In this document: positions 55,130 to 63,604 of the stretch, piece after piece | Position numbering within the stretch: position 1 is the stretch's first letter | Layout of the letters: each line of letters begins with the position of its first letter | Assembly (NCBI RefSeq): GCF_018224925.1 | Contig: NZ_JAGTUF010000001.1 | Location: forward strand, 496,001 to 560,000 | DNA from: Magnetospirillum sulfuroxidans | Lineage (GTDB): Bacteria; Pseudomonadota; Alphaproteobacteria; Rhodospirillales; Magnetospirillaceae | Reading direction: 5' to 3' | Length of the DNA: 64,000 nt | Made by a program: the position numbers and the translations under genes | The notes under the pieces: generated by a model | The model's database searches: none | What the model saw: only the letters and a program-made list of their open reading frames with translations | Told to the model about the DNA's origin: nothing

Positions 55130-56407
55130 TTATTGATAGATCGGGAAACGGCGGCACAGTTCCGCCACTTCCGCCCGTGCCTTGTTTTCGGCGACGGAAT
55201 TATCATCCGGATTGGCGGCCAGACCGTCGAGCACGTCGCCGATCAATTCGCCCACCTTGGTGAATTCGGCGGTTCCGAAACCACGGGTGGTCGCCGCTGG
55301 GGTCCCCAGCCGCACGCCCGAGGTGATGGTCGGCTTTTCCGGGTCGAACGGGATGCCGTTCTTGTTGCAGGTCATGCCGGCATGTTCCAGGCTGGCCTCG
55401 GCCGCTTTACCGGTCAGCTTCTTCGGCCGCAAATCAACCAGCATCAGATGCGAATCGGTGCCGCCCGAAACGATGGCGAGGCCGCGGCGAACCAAGGTGT
55501 CGGCCAAAGCGCGGGCATTGGCGACCACCTGATGGGCGTAATCCTTGAAATCCGGCTGCAAGGCTTCACCGAAGGCCACCGCCTTGGCAGCGACGACATG
55601 CATCAACGGACCGCCTTGGATGCCGGGGAAGATGGCCGAGTTGATCTTCTTGGCCAAGGCTTCGTCATTGGTCAGGATCATGCCGCCACGCGGACCACGC
55701 AGGGTCTTATGGGTGGTGGTGGTGACCACATGGGCATGGGGGAACGGGCTGGGATAAGAGCCACCGGCGACCAGACCGGCGAAATGGGCCATGTCGACCA
55801 TGAACAAGGCCCCCACTTCGTCGGCGATCTGGCGGAAGCGCGCGAAGTCGATTTCGCGCGGATAGGCCGAGCCGCCGGCGATGATCAGCTTGGGCTTATG
55901 TTCCTTGGCCAGCGCCTCGACCTCGTCGAAATCGATGCGGGCGTCTTGCAGGCGCACGCCGTATTGGATGGCCTTGAACCACTTGCCCGACTGGTTGGGG
56001 GCGGCGCCATGAGTGAGGTGACCGCCGGCGGCAAGCGACATGCCCATGATGGTGTCACCGGGCTGGACCAACGCCATGAACACGCCCTGATTGGCCTGCG
56101 ACCCCGAGCTGGGCTGAACGTTGGCGAAGCCGCAACCAAACAGCTGGCAGGCGCGGTCGATGGCCAGCTTCTCGACGATATCGACGAATTCGCAGCCGCC
56201 GTAATAGCGCTTGCCGGGATAACCCTCGGCATATTTGTTGGTCATGACCGAGCCTTGGGCTTCCAGAACCGCCCGCGACACGATGTTTTCCGACGCGATC
56301 AGCTCGATTTGATCTTGCTGACGCGCCAATTCCTTGGAGATGGCGTCGAACACGTCGGCGTCACGGTCGGCCAAGGAGGTGCGGAAGAAAGCGTCTGTAT
56401 TGGTCAT
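55130..56407 (-). CDS. glyA: serine hydroxymethyltransferase
   Basis: 425 aa; interconverts serine and glycine with tetrahydrofolate. PLP lysine in [16 protein letters not shown]; other motifs are [31 protein letters not shown] and [15 protein letters not shown] at 56407 is the family start; the frame continues to 56488. It feeds one-carbon units; rpiB is directly upstream. Confidence 0.96.
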   Translation of the reverse strand: MTNTDAFFRTSLADRDADVFDAISKELARQQDQIELIASENIVSRAVLEAQGSVMTNKYAEGYPGKRYYGGCEFVDIVEKLAIDRACQLFGCGFANVQPSSGSQANQGVFMALVQPGDTIMGMSLAAGGHLTHGAAPNQSGKWFKAIQYGVRLQDARIDFDEVEALAKEHKPKLIIAGGSAYPREIDFARFRQIADEVGALFMVDMAHFAGLVAGGSYPSPFPHAHVVTTTTHKTLRGPRGGMILTNDEALAKKINSAIFPGIQGGPLMHVVAAKAVAFGEALQPDFKDYAHQVVANARALADTLVRRGLAIVSGGTDSHLMLVDLRPKKLTGKAAEASLEHAGMTCNKNGIPFDPEKPTITSGVRLGTPAATTRGFGTAEFTKVGELIGDVLDGLAANPDDNSVAENKARAEVAELCRRFPIYQ

Positions 56408-56444
56408 CGTCGGACTTTCGTTAGAAGCAAATGACAAAATCGGC

Positions 56445-56894
56445 TTAGTCCTGGCCGTTTTCAGCCAGTTTGGCGACACGGCGGGCATGACGGCCGCCCT
56501 CGAATGCGGTGGTCAGAAAAATATCGGCGCATTGCTTGGCCACTTCCGGCCCCATGGTGCGTCCGCCCAACACCAAGACGTTGGCGTCATTATGTTGGCG
56601 GCACATGGCCGCGCCATAGGCGTCATGGACCAGGGCGGCGCGGACATGGGCGAAACGGTTGGCGGCGATGGAAATGCCGATGCCGGTGCCACACATCAAG
56701 ATACCGCGGCTGGCGGAGCCGTCCTTGAGCGCCTGGGCCATGGCGACGGCGAAATCCGGATAGTCCACCGACTGCGAATCATGGGCGCCAAGGTCCAGGA
56801 CCTTCACCCCTTTTTCCCGCAGGAAAGCGGCCAGCATGGCCTTCATTTCCAGGCCGCCGTGGTCCGAAGCAAGAGCGATGGTTTCTGTGGTCAT
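56445..56894 (-). CDS. rpiB: ribose-5-phosphate isomerase B
   Basis: 149 aa; interconverts ribose-5-phosphate and ribulose-5-phosphate. Active-site Cys in [16 protein letters not shown], start [13 protein letters not shown], and [17 protein letters not shown] with the conserved His and Asn. rpiB-glyA pairing is typical of alphaproteobacteria. Confidence 0.94.
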   Translation of the reverse strand: MTTETIALASDHGGLEMKAMLAAFLREKGVKVLDLGAHDSQSVDYPDFAVAMAQALKDGSASRGILMCGTGIGISIAANRFAHVRAALVHDAYGAAMCRQHNDANVLVLGGRTMGPEVAKQCADIFLTTAFEGGRHARRVAKLAENGQD

Positions 56895-57236
56895 TGTCCG
56901 GGTCCCGAAGTTTTCACCTGACAGAGGGGCTACATACCATATGTCCGCGCAGCTTGCCAATGCACCACCATCTCATGGGGTATACAAGAATGACGCCTCT
57001 CGCATTGGCGAAGACGTCCGAAAACGGTGTGGCAACAGGCTGTGCGTAGAAAAGAAGCCGTTTGAAATGAACCGTGGCGACTGCTGCCGCCATACGAAAA
57101 GCCAAAGGGTTTTACTGATGGCGGCAATCATGGCAAGAACTCGTTATTCGATTTCATCAATTTGGAATTGACTCACAAGATCAGGCATGCGTTCAATGAC
57201 AGCCATGTGGAAATAACAGTCTTTTGGACTAAGATC
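56895..57236. other. intergenic region between rpiB and mucR
   Basis: A 342-bp divergent gap. I see no convincing gene; short open frames here have no ribosome binding sites or family signals. It must contain the promoters of rpiB (minus) and mucR (plus). The 100 bp before mucR are AT-richer than the neighbourhood, as is common at MucR-bound promoters, so autoregulation is plausible. Confidence 0.6.
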
Positions 57237-57701
57237 ATGACCGACAACATCGCCGACAAAATCAGCCATGACGAAATTCTGCGGATGGCCGTTGACGTCG
57301 TCTCTGCCTATGTCAGCAATAATCCGTTGCCCGCCGGTCAGATCCCCGAGATCATCAACACCGTTTACTCGTCGCTGTCCGCCCTTGACGGCGGCCCGAT
57401 CGAACCAAAGGCCGAAGCGCTCAAGCCGGCCATTTCGGTGAAAAAATCGGTCAACCCCGATTATATCATCTGCCTGGAAGACGGCAAAAAGCTGAAGATG
57501 CTGAAGCGGCATCTGCGCACCACCTACAACATGACCCCGGACGAATACCGGGCCAAATGGGGCTTGCCGCCGGATTATCCGATGGTTGCTCCCAGCTATG
57601 CCGCCCAACGCTCTGATTTCGCCAAAAAGATCGGTCTGGGCCGCAAAGCCGCAGAGGTCGCTGAAAAGCCGGCTCCCCGCCGCAAGACCACCACCAAGTA
57701 A
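57237..57701 (+). CDS. mucR: MucR/Ros-family transcriptional regulator
   Basis: 154 aa global regulator (H-NS-like silencer in rhizobia and Brucella). The DNA-binding domain starts near VNPDYIICLEDGKKLKMLKRHL and ends YRAKWGLPPDYPMVAPSYA. Of the four zinc ligands of Ros, the first Cys and first His remain (CLEDGKK, KRHLRT) while the second Cys is Asp and the last His is Tyr (TTYNMTP). So zinc binding is doubtful, as for some Ros homologues known to fold without zinc. Basic C-terminal tail ARPRRKTTTK-like (KPAPRRKTTTK). Followed by a terminator. Confidence 0.92.
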   Translation: MTDNIADKISHDEILRMAVDVVSAYVSNNPLPAGQIPEIINTVYSSLSALDGGPIEPKAEALKPAISVKKSVNPDYIICLEDGKKLKMLKRHLRTTYNMTPDEYRAKWGLPPDYPMVAPSYAAQRSDFAKKIGLGRKAAEVAEKPAPRRKTTTK

Positions 57702-57728
57702 GATTTCCGCCGGATCGGCGCGATGCCA

Positions 57729-57758
57729 TACCCCGCCCCTTCCAGGGCGGGGTATTTT
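57729..57758 (+). terminator. mucR terminator
   Basis: TACCCCGCCC and GGGCGGGGTA form a 10-bp GC-rich stem with a 6-nt loop, followed by TTTT, 27 bp after the mucR stop. Confidence 0.88.
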
Positions 57759-57845
57759 CATGGTCGGCCGCGTCAATTGACCAGGATCAGGGAATGATCC
57801 GTGCCGCGCCCTCAGATTAGGGGGAACGAATGACGGAGCATGGCC

Positions 57846-58001
57846 ATGTCCGAGGCGCAAATCACCCTGATCTTCATGGTCGCCGCCATCACCGTCACCG
57901 CCATCGCCCTGAAACGCAACAAGGCCCTGGGAACCAGGGCCTTGTTGCTGGTGTTGTTCAGCACCGCGATTGTCGGCTCATTCCTGTTTCTGACCTTGTG
58001 A
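57846..58001 (+). CDS. 51-aa protein with two predicted membrane helices
   Basis: MSEAQITLIFMVAAITVTAI starts a first helix; a basic turn (LKRNKALGTR) leads to a second (LLLVLFSTAIVGSFLFLTL). The charge pattern gives a clear hairpin topology. GGAG is 7 nt upstream of the ATG at 57846; an ATG two codons earlier is too close. Its last 24 bp overlap the 3' end of the RND gene, a kind of convergent overlap seen elsewhere in this window. No family recognised. Confidence 0.55.
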   Translation: MSEAQITLIFMVAAITVTAIALKRNKALGTRALLLVLFSTAIVGSFLFLTL

Positions 58002-61000
58002 GGCGACAATTCCCCCGTGGCGATTGCGCTTGGCCAATAAAGTATAGGCGACCGGCACCACGAACAGGGTGAAGAAGGTGCCGACACTGATGCCGCCGAC
58101 GATGACCCAGCCGATTTGTTGGCGGCTTTCCGCCCCGGCGCCATGGGCCAGGGCCAACGGAATGGCCCCCAGCACCATGGCGCCGGTGGTCATCAGGATC
58201 GGACGCAGACGCAAGGCGGCGGCTTCCATCACCGCTTCCCCCATGGCTTTGCCCTGGTCGCGCAACTGATTGGAAAACTCAACGATCAGAATGCCGTGCT
58301 TGGTGATCAGACCGATCAGGGTGACCAAGCCGATCTGGCTATAGACGTTGAGAGTGCCCCCCGACAATTTCAGCGCCGCCAGGGCGCCGGCCATGGATAA
58401 CGGCACCGTCAACATGATGATGAAAGGATCGACAAAGCTTTCGAATTGCGCGGCCAACACCAGATAGATGAACAACAAGGCCAGGGCGAAAGTCATCCAC
58501 ATGGCCGAACTGGAACTTTTGAATTCACGCGACGGGCCGTTGTAATCCAGTTGTGAATTTCCGGGCAGAACCTTGGCGCCAATGGCTTCAAGTTCGGCCA
58601 CCGCTTGCCCCATGGTGTAGCCAGGGGCCAGATTGGCGCTGATGGTGGCGGCACGCAATTGATTGAAATGGTTCAGTTCGCGGGCGGCAACCCCTTCTTG
58701 CAGGGTCAGCAGGTTGGACATTTGCACCATGTCGCCCTTGTCACCACGCACATAAATGCTGGTCATGTCATTGGGGTTACGGCGGTCGACGTCGGCGACC
58801 TGAACAATGACGTCGTATTGTTCCCCTTCGCGCTTGAACCGGGTCACCTGACGGCCGCCAAGCATGGTTTCCAAGGTGCGGCCAACCACATCGACGGAAG
58901 AACCGATATCGGCGATGCGATCACGGTCCATGCTCACCTTGATCTGCGGCTTATTAAGCTTGAGGTCGGAATCCAGGCTGATCAAGCCTGGGATCTTGCT
59001 CGCCTCGGCCATGAAGGCGTCATTGGCCTTTTGCAGGTCTTCGTAGGTGCCGGCACTTTGAATGACCACCTGCAACGGCTTTGACGACGCCCGTTCGCCC
59101 AAGGACGGCGGATTGACGGCGAAAGCCAGCATGCCCGGCACGCTCATCAGCTTGGGCATCAGGCCGCGCGCCACGCTCATTTGCGAAACGCTGCGTTCGC
59201 TCCAATCCTTGACCCGGACAAAGGCCAGCATTTGATTGACCACCGGCACGCCGGTCAGGACGAAATAGCGCTCGACCACCGGCACGTCGGCGATGAAGCG
59301 TTCGACCATGCGCGAATATTTATCAATGTTGCCGACGGTGGCGCCCTCGGGACCGATGCCGATGACAACAATGGTGCCGCGATCCTCGGTCGGTGTCAGT
59401 TCCGATTTTAGCGACAAGAACAAGGCAATCGCGGAAACGGCGACGACGGCGCCAAGACCGACGATAGCCGGCCGCCCCCCGAGCGAACGTTCCAGCATCC
59501 GGCGATAGCCCTGGGTCATGGCTTCAAGAAAGTTTTCGATGAGCACATAAAGGCGGGAATGCTTGGCTTCGTGCCGCAACAGGCGCGAACACATCATCGG
59601 CGACAAGGTCAGCGCGGCAAAGCCCGACACCATCACCGCCGCCGCCAGGGTCAGGGCGAATTCCACGAACAATTTGCCGGTTCGTCCGGTCATAAAGGCC
59701 AGCGGCACATAGACGGCGGCCAGGGTAATGGTCATGGCGATAACGGCGAAAGCGATCTCACGCGCGCCGGTGATGGCCGCTTGCACCGGCTCCATCCCCT
59801 CTTCGATGTGGCGAAAGATGTTTTCCAAGACGACGATGGCGTCATCGACCACCAAACCGATGGCCAGAACCATGGACAGCAAGGTCAAGGTGTTGATGGA
59901 GAACCCCAACACATACATCAGGGCGAAGGCGCCGATCAGGGACACCGGAATGGTGACCAACGGAATAAGGGTGGCGCGCACCGTGCGCAGGAAAAAGAAA
60001 ATGACCAGAACGACCAAGATGACCGCTTCGGCGATGGTGCGAAATACCGCCTCGATCGAGCGTTCGATGAAGACCGAGCTATCATAGCCCACATCCACTT
60101 TCATGCCTTCGGGCAAGCTATCGCGGATTTCCGGCAACACGCCGCGCACCGCCGCCGACACGTCCAGCGGATTGGCCACCGATTGCTTGACGACGCCCAA
60201 AGCCACCGCCGACGAACCATTGAAACGGGTCACCCGGCGTTCATCCCGGGGGCCGATTTCGACCTTGGCGACATCCCCCAGACGGACGGAATAGCCTTTG
60301 CTTTCGGCCAGGATGATGTCGGCGAATTGTTCCGGCGTCTTGAGATCGGTTTCCGACAAAACAGTGAATTCGCGCTCGGCCGATTCGATGCGGCCGGCCG
60401 GAACTTCCAGATTCTGGCGTTTGAGAGCGTTTTCCACATCCTGCGGGGTCATCGCATAAGCGGCCAGACGCACCCGGTCGAGCCAGATGCGCATGGCGTA
60501 TTTGCGCTCGCCGAAGATCCGAATATCGGCGACACCGGTCAGGTTCTGCAAACGGGTGCGGACGAAACGCCACGCGTAATCGGAAACGAACAAGGCGTCG
60601 TGACGGTCAGAGGAAAAAGCCAGATAGATGATCGGCTGGGCGTCGGCTTCGACCTTGGCGATTACCGGCTCGTCCACGTCATCGGGCAGTTTTCCGCGCA
60701 CGCGGGCGACGCGATCGCGCACGTCGCTGGCAGCCGAATCGGCGTCGCGGGTGACTTTGAAGCGGATGGTGATCTGGCTGCTTTCCGAACGCGACAACGA
60801 CGACAGCACGTCGATGCCTTCGATGCCGGCCAGGGAATCTTCCAAGATCTTGCTGACCTGGGTCTCGACAATCTCGGCCGAGGCCCCTTTATAGGTGGTT
60901 TCGACGGTGACCACCGGTTCGTCGATATTCGGATATTCGCGCACCGGCAGGCGGTCATAGGCGACCAATCCGACCAGCACGATCATCAGGCTCATCACCG

Positions 61001-61043
61001 TGGCGAGAACGGGCCTGCGGATACACAGTTCCGGCAGGCGCAT
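57978..61043 (-). CDS. RND efflux transporter (HAE1/AcrB-like)
   Basis: 1021-aa inner-membrane proton-driven multidrug pump with 12 helices and two large periplasmic loops. Proton-relay aspartates lie in LAIGLVVDDAIVVLENIFRH; N terminus MRLPELCIRRPVLATVMSLM; VREYPNIDEPVVTVETTYKGAS; second half LVLAAQFESFVDPFIIMLTVPLS and LIGLITKHGILIVEF. It closely follows the adaptor gene (1 bp gap). No outer-membrane TolC-like gene is adjacent. Substrate unknown. Confidence 0.94.
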   Translation of the reverse strand: MRLPELCIRRPVLATVMSLMIVLVGLVAYDRLPVREYPNIDEPVVTVETTYKGASAEIVETQVSKILEDSLAGIEGIDVLSSLSRSESSQITIRFKVTRDADSAASDVRDRVARVRGKLPDDVDEPVIAKVEADAQPIIYLAFSSDRHDALFVSDYAWRFVRTRLQNLTGVADIRIFGERKYAMRIWLDRVRLAAYAMTPQDVENALKRQNLEVPAGRIESAEREFTVLSETDLKTPEQFADIILAESKGYSVRLGDVAKVEIGPRDERRVTRFNGSSAVALGVVKQSVANPLDVSAAVRGVLPEIRDSLPEGMKVDVGYDSSVFIERSIEAVFRTIAEAVILVVLVIFFFLRTVRATLIPLVTIPVSLIGAFALMYVLGFSINTLTLLSMVLAIGLVVDDAIVVLENIFRHIEEGMEPVQAAITGAREIAFAVIAMTITLAAVYVPLAFMTGRTGKLFVEFALTLAAAVMVSGFAALTLSPMMCSRLLRHEAKHSRLYVLIENFLEAMTQGYRRMLERSLGGRPAIVGLGAVVAVSAIALFLSLKSELTPTEDRGTIVVIGIGPEGATVGNIDKYSRMVERFIADVPVVERYFVLTGVPVVNQMLAFVRVKDWSERSVSQMSVARGLMPKLMSVPGMLAFAVNPPSLGERASSKPLQVVIQSAGTYEDLQKANDAFMAEASKIPGLISLDSDLKLNKPQIKVSMDRDRIADIGSSVDVVGRTLETMLGGRQVTRFKREGEQYDVIVQVADVDRRNPNDMTSIYVRGDKGDMVQMSNLLTLQEGVAARELNHFNQLRAATISANLAPGYTMGQAVAELEAIGAKVLPGNSQLDYNGPSREFKSSSSAMWMTFALALLFIYLVLAAQFESFVDPFIIMLTVPLSMAGALAALKLSGGTLNVYSQIGLVTLIGLITKHGILIVEFSNQLRDQGKAMGEAVMEAAALRLRPILMTTGAMVLGAIPLALAHGAGAESRQQIGWVIVGGISVGTFFTLFVVPVAYTLLAKRNRHGGIVASQGQKQE

Positions 61044-61044
61044 G

Positions 61045-62100
61045 TCAGCCTCCGCTCTTGGCGGCGACCACGGACACGCCGGGACGCAATTTCATCTGCC
61101 CGGCGGTCACCACTTCATCGCCGGCATTCAGGCCTTCGGTGATTTCCACCATTCCCTTGGTGCGACGACCGGTCGTGACCGGACCGGGCTGGGCCTTGCC
61201 GTCAATGACACGGAAAACGATGGTCTGTTGGCCTCGCGGCACCAATGCTTCTTCTGGAACGGACAAGGCGTTGCTGACTTCGTCCACCGTCAAGACCAAG
61301 CGAACGAACTGACCAGGGCGCAAGGCGGCATCGCCATTGCCGACACGGGCGCGAATGACAATGGCGCGACCATTTTGATCCACGGCCGGATCAATGGCGT
61401 AGACCGTACCGGCGAACTGGCGGCCGGGATGCGAATCGGTGGTCATGGCCAAATCCAGGCCCGGACGCATGACGGCGGAGAAAATTTCCGGCACCCGGAA
61501 ATCCACCTTGATCGGGTCGGTGGCTTCCAGATTGACCATATCCTGGCCGGGTTGCACGTAAGCGCCGATACTGACGGTGCGCAAACCCACGGTGCCGGCG
61601 AATGGCGCACTCAGCACGGTCTTGTCCAACTGAACGCGAGCCTGTTCGACCTTGGCCTGATCGACGCGCAGCTTGGCTTCGGCCTCGTCGCGGGCACGTT
61701 CGGTCCCCGCCCCCTGCCCGGCCAGACGCACGGCGCGATCGGAATTGGCCTTGGACAAGGCCAGATTAGCCTGAGCCTGGACCAGATCGGCCGCCAGCGA
61801 TGAATCGTCGAGCCGCAGCAACACTTGGCCCTTGGTCACCCGAGTCCCTTCGTCAAAGCCGATGGCTTTGATCCGGCCCGAGATTTCCGGCCGGATCACC
61901 ACGGCCTCATCGGAACGCAATGAACCAAAGGCGGTGATCTCACGGGCGATGGGGCCGACCGTGACCGCTGCGGTTTCCACCACCACCGGCCCGGCGGCAA
62001 CCGGAATTTGCGGCGCTGGCGCCGTCTTGCTGAAATACCACCAGCCCCCCACGGCCAAAGCGGCACAACCAATCGCCAACAGGCTCGCGTTTTTTCGCAT
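61045..62100 (-). CDS. RND periplasmic adaptor (membrane-fusion protein)
   Basis: 351 aa. N-terminal anchor helix (LLAIGCAALAVGGWWYF), lipoyl-like halves (FGSLRSDEAVVIRPEISGRIKAIGFDEGTRV and VLSAPFAGTVGLRTVSIGAYVQPG), an alpha-hairpin (about 98-160), and a beta-barrel domain. Links the pump to an outer-membrane channel. The ATG at 62100 has GGAAGG 5 nt upstream; the open frame upstream to 62994 is antisense to another gene and rejected. Confidence 0.92.
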   Translation of the reverse strand: MRKNASLLAIGCAALAVGGWWYFSKTAPAPQIPVAAGPVVVETAAVTVGPIAREITAFGSLRSDEAVVIRPEISGRIKAIGFDEGTRVTKGQVLLRLDDSSLAADLVQAQANLALSKANSDRAVRLAGQGAGTERARDEAEAKLRVDQAKVEQARVQLDKTVLSAPFAGTVGLRTVSIGAYVQPGQDMVNLEATDPIKVDFRVPEIFSAVMRPGLDLAMTTDSHPGRQFAGTVYAIDPAVDQNGRAIVIRARVGNGDAALRPGQFVRLVLTVDEVSNALSVPEEALVPRGQQTIVFRVIDGKAQPGPVTTGRRTKGMVEITEGLNAGDEVVTAGQMKLRPGVSVVAAKSGG

Positions 62101-62142
62101 GATGGCCTTCCGCCGCTTTAGAAATACTGATCCCGAATAACG

Positions 62143-62156
62143 GAACTGAACAGTTC
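62143..62156. promoter_or_regulatory. palindrome upstream of the efflux operon
   Basis: GAACTG-AA-CAGTTC, perfect, 43 bp upstream of the adaptor gene; a position and form typical of a TetR/MarR-type operator. A second palindrome, GGATC-GGCT-GATCC, lies at 62221-62234. No regulator gene is adjacent. Confidence 0.4.
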
Positions 62157-62281
62157 GGTCAATCCAACCCTCTGGCCAGTTCTTCGGCCATGAAGGCTTA
62201 AATGCAGATGCCCCCTTATGGGATCGGCTGATCCGTATTATCCTGGGGCCGTCACATATGCCTGTCAGGATCGGGAACCCT

Positions 62282-63592
62282 ATGATTCGCCTTGCCAACG
62301 TGCTGATCATCGACGCCAACACCGCCCGTTCGGCGACTCTGAAGGAGCGTCTGGCCCGTGGAGGGTACCATGCCGGCACCGCCGACAGTGTGGCAAAGGG
62401 TCTGGAAAACGCCCATATCGAACACCCCGACCTGATTTTGATCGGCACCCCGGACCAGGGCGACGCCGTGACCTTGGGCAGCCAAATCAAGCACGATCTT
62501 GAGATCGCCGATATTCCCGTCGTCCTGATCGCCGACCGGCTGCTGGCCGAATTGTGCGGCCAATGTCTGGATGCCGGCCTTGATGACGTTCTCAGCATCA
62601 GCTGTGACGACGCCGAATTGTTCGCCCGCATGCGGCCTTTGGTCCGCCTTGCCACCATGCACACGGAATTGCGCCAGCGCGCCATCACAGCCCGCAGCTT
62701 TGGCGTCCAAGCGCGCGACCGCATGGTCAACAGCGCCGATACGCCGGCCACCATTTTAATTATCGGCGACGACCCGGAACCGGTCGGCGCCGTCTTGGCC
62801 GGATACGGCGAAGTGGTTTTGGCGACCAGCCTGTACGAAGCCGAGGATCTGCTGGTGCGCCGCAATTTCGATGCCGCCGTGCTGTCTTTCGCCCAGGAAC
62901 CAGAGGGCCTGCTCAGCTTTTGTTCGCAGGTGCGCAACAATCCGCGCCTGTTCAACCTGCCCATGGTCCTGCTGGCCGGTCTGGGCACCGACAATGCCGA
63001 TTCCTATCGCCGGGGCGCCACCCGCGTGCTGGGCCGGCCGGTGGAACCGCTGGTGCTGAAATCGGCGGTTTTGTCCTTGGTCCGGCGCCAGCAATTGCGC
63101 TGGAGTATTCGCGGCGCCTTGAACGACAGCTTGGCCCCCTCCACCCGCGAAGCCGTGACCGGCGCCTATAGCCGCGCCTTTCTCGAGGCTTATCTGGGCA
63201 GCCGCATTGAAACCGCCAAGACCCAGGATCGGCATCTGGCGGTGGTGTTCTTCGCCGCCCCCAATATCGAGGGCGTCCGTCAGCAATTCGGCGACGATGC
63301 CGCCTTGCACCTGACCCAGCAGGTCGGGCAATGGATCACCGGCCTGTTGCGGGCCGAGGACCTGACCGCGTCATTCAAGCCGCATGAATTTTGCGTCGTC
63401 TTGCCCGACACCCCGATTCACGAAGCCGAGGTGGTCATGCACCGCATCGCCGGTGTCCTGGCCTATACCGATTTCGCCGTCCGCGACGTCTACCAGCCGG
63501 TCAAGGTCTGGGTTCAGGTGGGTTGCACCGTCGTCGATGGCCAAGACAGTTTGGACAGCGTATTGTCCCGTGCCCGTCAAAACCTGGATTAA
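62282..63592 (+). CDS. PleD-like protein with degenerate receivers and GGDEF domain
   Basis: 436 aa in REC-REC-GGDEF order. First receiver (about 5-120): VLIIDAN lacks the double acid and the phospho-Asp position reads LILIGTP. The second (about 160-275) reads TILIIGDDPEP and AVLSFAQEP, again without phospho-Asp. The third domain has the fold marks EAVTGAYSRAFLEAYL and HLAVVFFAAPNIEGVRQQFGDDA, but the active-site GG(D/E)EF is FKPHEF. Cyclic-di-GMP synthesis is therefore unlikely; a binding or scaffold role is inferred. The ATG at 62282 is preferred to 62258. Confidence 0.85.
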   Translation: MIRLANVLIIDANTARSATLKERLARGGYHAGTADSVAKGLENAHIEHPDLILIGTPDQGDAVTLGSQIKHDLEIADIPVVLIADRLLAELCGQCLDAGLDDVLSISCDDAELFARMRPLVRLATMHTELRQRAITARSFGVQARDRMVNSADTPATILIIGDDPEPVGAVLAGYGEVVLATSLYEAEDLLVRRNFDAAVLSFAQEPEGLLSFCSQVRNNPRLFNLPMVLLAGLGTDNADSYRRGATRVLGRPVEPLVLKSAVLSLVRRQQLRWSIRGALNDSLAPSTREAVTGAYSRAFLEAYLGSRIETAKTQDRHLAVVFFAAPNIEGVRQQFGDDAALHLTQQVGQWITGLLRAEDLTASFKPHEFCVVLPDTPIHEAEVVMHRIAGVLAYTDFAVRDVYQPVKVWVQVGCTVVDGQDSLDSVLSRARQNLD

Positions 63593-63604
63593 AGGCGCCT
63601 TGGA

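Noticed and set aside
56836-57171. 111-codon plus-strand ORF between rpiB and mucR
   Set aside because: It begins inside rpiB antisense, lacks a ribosome binding site and has no recognisable features.
59559-61142. 527-codon plus-strand ORF antisense to the RND transporter
   Set aside because: Same shadow effect: His/Gln/Arg-rich low-information translation opposite a clear transporter gene.
62101-62994. Upstream extension of the adaptor (MFP) reading frame to 649 aa
   Set aside because: The added 298 residues lie antisense to the PleD-like gene and show no homology; the anchor helix and GGAAGG site fix the start at 62100.
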